From Streptomyces lucensis JCM 4490 (GTDB lineage Bacteria > Actinomycetota > Actinomycetes > Streptomycetales > Streptomycetaceae): DNA of 64,000 bases. The stretch is from assembly GCF_014650035.1 (NCBI RefSeq), contig NZ_BMUE01000006.1, positions 62,001-126,000 of the forward strand, written 5' to 3'. Below the pieces are notes generated by a model. It had not been told where the DNA came from. It worked only from the letters and a program-made list of their open reading frames with translations, and ran no database searches. A program made the translations under genes and the position numbers. This document shows positions 60,352 through 64,000 of this stretch, piece after piece; position 1 is the stretch's first letter, and the number at the start of each line of letters is the position of its first letter.

Positions 60352-60403
60352 GGCGGACACCTTGTCGGGGCCCTCTGAGAAGACGCTTTCCAGAATCTGT
60401 GAT

Positions 60404-60437
60404 TTCCCTGAGAAACCCACAGGTGCCTCTCAGGGAA
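60404..60437. promoter_or_regulatory. 10-bp inverted repeat upstream of the two-component operon
   Basis: TTCCCTGAGA (60404-60413) and TCTCAGGGAA (60428-60437) are exact inverted repeats with a 14-bp centre. It is 53 bp before the regulator start and 16 bp after the stop of the preceding gene. It may be an operator, a terminator hairpin, or both. Confidence 0.55.
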
Positions 60438-60452
60438 CCCCTGGGAAGCGCG

Positions 60453-60809
60453 TCAGGAGCGGTGGAAGGCGTGGCTGTGCTCGACCTTCGCGATGTGGAT
60501 CGCGTACCGCTCGTACCAGTGTTCGCGCCCGTGCCGCTTGGCCGCGAGGTGCTCGGGGTGCTGCCGCCAGCGTTCGATGCCGTCGAGGTCCCGGAAGTAG
60601 GCGACGGAGATGGCGAGGCCGCCGGGAGTGTGGGCGGAGTCCTCGCCGAGGAAGCCGGGCACGTCCCGCACGAGGCGGGAGAGCCGGTCCGCGGCGGCGC
60701 GGTACCCGTCCGGGTCCTCGTCGGTGCGGTGCGCGGTGAACACGACCGCGTAGTAGGGCGGCTGGGGGACGGCGCCGGTCACGTCCGGCTCTGTTGCGTG
60801 AGGGCTCAT
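60453..60809 (-). CDS. Antibiotic biosynthesis monooxygenase (ABM) domain protein
   Basis: A 118-residue protein with the dimeric ferredoxin-like barrel: YYAVVFTAHRTDEDPDGYRA, then GFLGEDSAHTPGGLAISVAY and WRQHPEHLAAKRHGREHWYE. Members include heme-degrading and quinone-forming oxygenases, but many are uncharacterised. ATG at 60809 is preferred over the frame opening at 60845. It runs toward the two-component operon. Confidence 0.88.
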   Translation of the reverse strand: MSPHATEPDVTGAVPQPPYYAVVFTAHRTDEDPDGYRAAADRLSRLVRDVPGFLGEDSAHTPGGLAISVAYFRDLDGIERWRQHPEHLAAKRHGREHWYERYAIHIAKVEHSHAFHRS

Positions 60810-60893
60810 GCGACCACGGTCGGCCGCGGGGCCGTCCGCGTCCACGGCGATTGCCGAAAGGGATCCGTACGGGATCCAAGTCTTTGCCCTCCC

Positions 60894-61766
60894 TCAGAAG
60901 AGCCCCTCCTGCTCCCTCCTGAACTCCCTGACGGGATGAGTGCACCCGCTGTCCCCCGAGTCGGTGGGCAGCAACCCCCAGCCGGTCATCAGCCGGGTGT
61001 CGAGCACGACCACCCCGCGTCCGCCGACGGCCAGATGCAGATCGGGCCCGGCGGCCGCGACCAGCTCACCGCTCACGCCGCCGCCGGGCACCAGCTCCAC
61101 GATCTCCCCGACCGCGTCCGCGGCCCCCGCCAGCCCGAACACCCCCACGTGGTCATGGACCCGGCAGGGCTCCGGGCGCAGCGACTCCGGCCACCCGGTG
61201 AGCGCTGCGGCCCGCGCGTGCAGCTCCCGCACCTCGGCGGCGCGCTCCGCCGCCGTCCCCGGCAGCAGCGAACGCACCGCCCGCTTCCCGGCGTACGGGA
61301 TCCGGTCCGGCACCCGCAGCGCGGCCCGCAGCAGTTCCTCGGTGCGCCGCGCGGCCATCAGCGGACCGGTGCCGAGCCAGCTGAAGCAGACGGCGCCCTG
61401 TTCGAGCAGCCGGGCCGGGCCGCGCTCGGCGGCGGTGATGCCGACCTTGACCATGCCGGGACCGAACCAGGCCAGGTAGACGCGGTAGGGCCGGGGGTCG
61501 TCGGCGATCGTGTCGGCGGCCACGGAGTGCGCCCGGTCGAGCCGCGCGCACTCCTCGCACCGGCCCCCCGTACCGCGCCCGGGCACCGTGGCCGACACGG
61601 GGCAGGCATGCCCCCTGGCCCCCACGCACGTCCGCCCGGCCCCCTCCGGCACGGCGAAGGCGACCCGCTTCCCCCGGGGCAGCGCACTGCGCCGCCCGCC
61701 GTCCCACACCAGCACGGGTCCGTCCGGCGACCAGCGCAACCCCGAGCACTTCCACACCTGTGCCAT
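60894..61766 (-). CDS. DUF2797 family protein
   Basis: A 290-residue protein. A four-Cys arrangement (TCVG, ACPV, CEECARL) suggests a zinc site. The conserved core includes HSVAADTIADDPRPYRVYLA and FGPGMVKVGITAAERGPARL, typical of DUF2797, whose function is unknown. ATG at 61766 or GTG at 61769 can start it. Confidence 0.87.
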   Translation of the reverse strand: MAQVWKCSGLRWSPDGPVLVWDGGRRSALPRGKRVAFAVPEGAGRTCVGARGHACPVSATVPGRGTGGRCEECARLDRAHSVAADTIADDPRPYRVYLAWFGPGMVKVGITAAERGPARLLEQGAVCFSWLGTGPLMAARRTEELLRAALRVPDRIPYAGKRAVRSLLPGTAAERAAEVRELHARAAALTGWPESLRPEPCRVHDHVGVFGLAGAADAVGEIVELVPGGGVSGELVAAAGPDLHLAVGGRGVVVLDTRLMTGWGLLPTDSGDSGCTHPVREFRREQEGLF

Positions 61767-61844
61767 CACTCGTGAGGGTAGGGGGTGGGTCCGACAACGG
61801 GACCGGGCGCCCGGGACGGCCGTTCGCCCATGCGCCGGCGTCAG

Positions 61845-62195
61845 CTATGCGTCAGCGGCCCCCCTGGCGGGAACGGCCGCCACCGGGGCCGTGCTCACCC
61901 GCCGTCCCCGCCCCGCCAGCCGGCAGCTCACGCACCCGGGATGCCCGGAGCGCGCCCGGGCGTCACGCACGCGCATCCCCCACTGGTCCCGCGGCCGTAC
62001 CCCCGGCGGCTTGCCCCAGCCGGACAGGTGCAGTGCCCACGTCACCAGAACGCTCACCGCCACGACGGCGAGCCCGGCCCACACCACCGGCAGCGAGGCC
62101 GTGCACACCCCCAGCCCCACCACACCGCATCCGACGGTGGCGATGCCGAAGCCGGTCCAGCCGGCGATCGTGTGACCCTCGTCGTACAGACTCAT
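61845..62195 (-). CDS. Small membrane protein (HGxxPAAW-like)
   Basis: A 116-residue protein. EGHTIAGWTGFGIATVGCGV resembles the start of the HGxxPAAW family, followed by a second helix (VVWAGLAVVAVSVLVTWAL) and a basic tail with a CxxC pair. ATG at 62195 is used; the frame opens at 62225. It is divergent from a MarR gene across an 81-bp gap that holds direct repeats. Confidence 0.65.
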   Translation of the reverse strand: MSLYDEGHTIAGWTGFGIATVGCGVVGLGVCTASLPVVWAGLAVVAVSVLVTWALHLSGWGKPPGVRPRDQWGMRVRDARARSGHPGCVSCRLAGRGRRVSTAPVAAVPARGAADA

Positions 62196-62220
62196 GGAGC
62201 CCCCCCAGGGAAGCCATTCC

Positions 62221-62264
62221 CTCACGGACTAAGAAGTTCACAGCCTAATATCTCACGAGCTAAG
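62221..62264. promoter_or_regulatory. Direct-repeat operator between divergent genes
   Basis: CTCACGGACTAAG (62221-62233) and CTCACGAGCTAAG (62252-62264) match at 11 of 13 bases and are 31 bp apart, about three helical turns. They fill the gap between the membrane-protein gene and the MarR gene. Confidence 0.55.
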
Positions 62265-62276
62265 GGAATACGACAG

Positions 62277-62768
62277 ATGCACGGCACGCCGCGACCGCCC
62301 GTCTCGCCGGCCCAGGCGCTGTCGGCGATGGACCACCTCATCGCCGCCCACCTGATCGGCCAGCAGGAGCTGGCCCGGCGGCTGGGCCTGACCGTCACCG
62401 ACCTGACCTGCTTCGCCTTCGTGCTGGAGGCCGGTGAGGACCTGCTCACGGCCGGCGACCTCGCGGCCCGCGCCCACGTCACCACGGGCGCGGTGACCGG
62501 CATCCTCAACCGTCTGGAGCGGGCCGGTTACGTCACCCGCCGCCCCGACCCCAGCGACCGCCGCCGCGTCCGCGTGGCCGCCGTACCGGCCGCCGTCACG
62601 CGCGTCGAGGCGGTGTACGCGGGCCACTACGAGCGGCTGACGGCCCTGTTCTCCGACTACTCCGCGGGCGAACTGGCGATCATCACCGACTGGTTCACCC
62701 GCGCCACGGCCCTGGCCCACGAGTACCTGGAGAAGCTGAACCGGAACGATCCGCAGGAGGAGTGCTGA
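62277..62768 (+). CDS. MarR-family transcriptional regulator
   Basis: A 163-residue MarR protein: LTAGDLAARAHVTTGAVTGI as the DNA-reading helix region, then RRPDPSDRRRVRVAAVPAAV as wing. ATG at 62277 is used. It is probably autoregulated with the divergent membrane-protein gene through the direct repeats at 62221-62264. Confidence 0.9.
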   Translation: MHGTPRPPVSPAQALSAMDHLIAAHLIGQQELARRLGLTVTDLTCFAFVLEAGEDLLTAGDLAARAHVTTGAVTGILNRLERAGYVTRRPDPSDRRRVRVAAVPAAVTRVEAVYAGHYERLTALFSDYSAGELAIITDWFTRATALAHEYLEKLNRNDPQEEC

Positions 62769-63109
62769 GCCGAAACCCGCACGGCGGCGGCCGCCTGACG
62801 GCCTGTCGCCCTGCCGCGCCCCGCCCCGTCCCGGGCGGACCCCAGGGCTGCACCGCGGCGCCTCGACGCCGAGCTTGATCAGCACGACACCCGTCACCCG
62901 TCGTCTGTGGCCTGTCGTGCGACGGGCACGGACCGACGACGGTGAGCACACCTCGGGCGCACCGTACCCAGCAACGCGAGAGGCCCGGGATCCCTCCGGG
63001 GCCTCTCGACTGTGTGCACTCGGCAGGCTTGCTGGATGCCGCAGAGGCTTGCCTCGTGCTCAAGACCGCCCGCTCCCGCCGCCTATACGCCTGTGGGCTT
63101 CCGCCCATG

Positions 63110-63306
63110 TCCACGGCCTGCGGCGGTGAGGCCTCGCCCTCACGTGGGCGGATGTTGATCTCCCCGACATACGTGTGGAGACGCTCGGGCACAGCACGAT
63201 CACGATGACGCTCGACACGTACGCGCACATGATGGGTACGACGCTGCGGGCGGCTGCGGATCGGATGCACGACGCGCTGGGCGAGGATCCAGAGGAGATC
63301 TCGTAG
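63110..63306 (+). pseudogene. Tyrosine recombinase, internally deleted remnant
   Basis: The frame ending TAG at 63304-63306 reads GLALTWADVDLPD, then RVETLGHSTITMTLDTYAHM, then RAAADRMHDALGEDPEEIS. The first part resembles the segment after the first catalytic Arg, the second the C-terminal box with the catalytic Tyr (DTYAHM). The roughly 100 residues that should lie between, including the H-x-x-R box, are missing, and an in-frame TGA precedes the fragment. Confidence 0.7.
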
Positions 63307-63370
63307 GCGGATGCCTTCGTCACGTCGTCCGGTCGGCCAACGTGTGCGTTGATGTCACCCGCTGATGTCA

Positions 63371-63401
63371 GAGGCCCCGCCGGTCGAACCGGCGGGGCCT
63401 C
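63371..63401 (-). terminator. Terminator of tRNA-Arg
   Basis: A 14-bp stem (63371-63384 with 63388-63401) and a three-base loop lie 10 bp past the tRNA 3' end on the leftward transcript. Confidence 0.75.
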
Positions 63402-63410
63402 TGATCTATG

Positions 63411-63483
63411 TGCACTCGGCAGGATTCGAACCTGCAACCTTCTGATCCGTAGTCAGATGCTCTATCCGTTAAGCTACGAGTGC
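63411..63483 (-). tRNA. tRNA-Arg (ACG)
   Basis: A 73-nt cloverleaf on the minus strand. The acceptor GCACTCG pairs with CGAGTGC, the anticodon loop CTACGGA gives ACG, and the T-loop is TTCGAAT. This is the tRNA whose A34 is the TadA target. Confidence 0.97.
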
Positions 63484-63640
63484 TTGTTCTTTTGTTTCTT
63501 TGTCTTCGCTCCCGGTCCTTTCGGCCCGCTCGCGGCGACAGGAAGAACATTACATGACTGCCGCCGTCATGTGAAATCCGATCCGTGCACCCCTTGTGAC
63601 CTGCGGAAACGTCCAGAGCAGGGTTGCGGGCCGGGAACGC

Positions 63641-63671
63641 CGAAGCCCCGGTCCTGGGGACCGGGGCTTCG
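63641..63671 (-). terminator. Terminator of tRNA-Ser(GCT)
   Basis: A 14-bp perfect stem, CGAAGCCCCGGTCC with GGACCGGGGCTTCG, lies 10 bp past the tRNA 3' end on the leftward transcript. Confidence 0.8.
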
Positions 63672-63680
63672 GGATCGGTG

Positions 63681-63771
63681 CGGAGGCGGAGGGATTTGAA
63701 CCCTCGATGGGCTTTAAGACCCAAACCGCATTAGCAGTGCGGCGCCATAGACCGGACTAGGCGACGCCTCC
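63681..63771 (-). tRNA. tRNA-Ser (GCT)
   Basis: A 91-nt class II tRNA on the minus strand. The acceptor GGAGGCG pairs with CGCCTCC, the anticodon loop CTGCTAA gives GCT, a long variable arm follows, and the T-loop is TTCAAAT. Confidence 0.96.
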
Positions 63772-64000
63772 AGCACAACCGCTCACGCGAGCGCGCGATC
63801 GGTGCGTTGCAGATGATGACACAGTCGGGTGCGGTGTCACCAATCGCCCCCCACGGTACTAGGCAGTCGGGTCGCAGGGCAAAGGGCTTCGCCCGGCGCG
63901 GCGAAACGGCGGCGGGGCGCGGAGGTGGCGCGCAACGTGCGGCGCGTTCGGGCGTTGGACAGGGCATGATCTCCGCTCTGTCGATCGCCGGGCGGCGCGT
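63772..64000. other. Right-edge region without a recognised gene
   Basis: It contains the upstream region of tRNA-Ser(GCT). An ATG at 63966 after AGGG could begin a rightward gene leaving the window (ISALSIAGRR so far), but this is too short to judge. Confidence 0.3.

Larger units (their letters stand above)
62978..63424. mobile_element. Integration scar at tRNA-Arg(ACG)
   Basis: The sequence TGTGCACTCGGCAGG, the 3' end of tRNA-Arg and its flank, occurs at 63409-63423 and again at 63013-63027. Each copy is preceded by a hairpin (62978-63008 and 63371-63401). Between them lies a broken integrase. This is what remains after an integrated element lost nearly everything. The rest of 62769-63410 holds no gene. 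Confidence 0.65.

Overview
The window is chromosomal DNA from a Streptomyces species. The evidence is very high G+C, GTG starts behind strong GGAGG-type ribosome sites, developmental sigma factors of the SigF/SigB-like family, an iron box, and a run of housekeeping genes (purC, purD, dnaX, 4.5S RNA, upp, tadA, sigF, sigN). From memory, this order matches the S. coelicolor SCO4020-SCO4073 region read backwards. All similarity statements come from reading the sequence; no database search was run.

Layout. 1-10,405 is core: a sensor-kinase tail and NarL-type regulator, tRNA-Gly, purC, a dimethylformamidase-like protein, a large membrane protein resembling a dead M48 peptidase, purD, dnaX, SRP RNA and tRNA-Ser(GGA). 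10,406-18,480 is accessory: a decayed integrase beside tRNA-Ser(GGA), small membrane or hypothetical genes, a truncated acetyltransferase, a SUKH protein, a regulator/membrane-protein pair with a palindromic operator, an alpha/beta hydrolase and a DUF2637 pair. 18,581-30,943 is again mostly core: a CopC-CopD fusion, an iron-box operon (acetyltransferase plus penicillin-acylase family), a HhH-GPD protein, an HdeD-like protein, a HerA-like ATPase, a LytR_C protein, upp and tadA.

30,989-44,087 holds an apparently intact 13-kb integrative conjugative element of the actinomycete type (AICE). It sits in tRNA-Ser(CGA) and is bounded by a 55-bp att duplication. One leftward block encodes DNA transfer (FtsK-like translocase, DUF2637/coiled-coil spread protein, small partners), replication (primase-polymerase plus DUF3631 ATPase), Xis and Int. 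A rightward GntR regulator/P-loop kinase pair lies at the other end. A cargo gene beside attL resembles, over its whole length, the Dictyostelium calcium-dependent adhesion protein DdCAD-1. This is the most unexpected item in the window.

44,334-62,768 is core or semi-core: tandem sigF and sigN, a MarR/efflux/YceI block in which the transporter carries extra carboxypeptidase-regulatory-like domains, an ANTAR regulator, a TetR regulator, and an operon-like leftward run of a two-component system, a GT2-GtrA protein and a GT39 glycosyltransferase. 62,769-64,000 contains a third tRNA-linked integration scar (tRNA-Arg) and tRNA-Ser(GCT). Three of the five tRNA genes therefore carry signs of tyrosine-recombinase integration. 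Two of the decayed or live islands share a 19-24 bp end motif, suggesting related elements.
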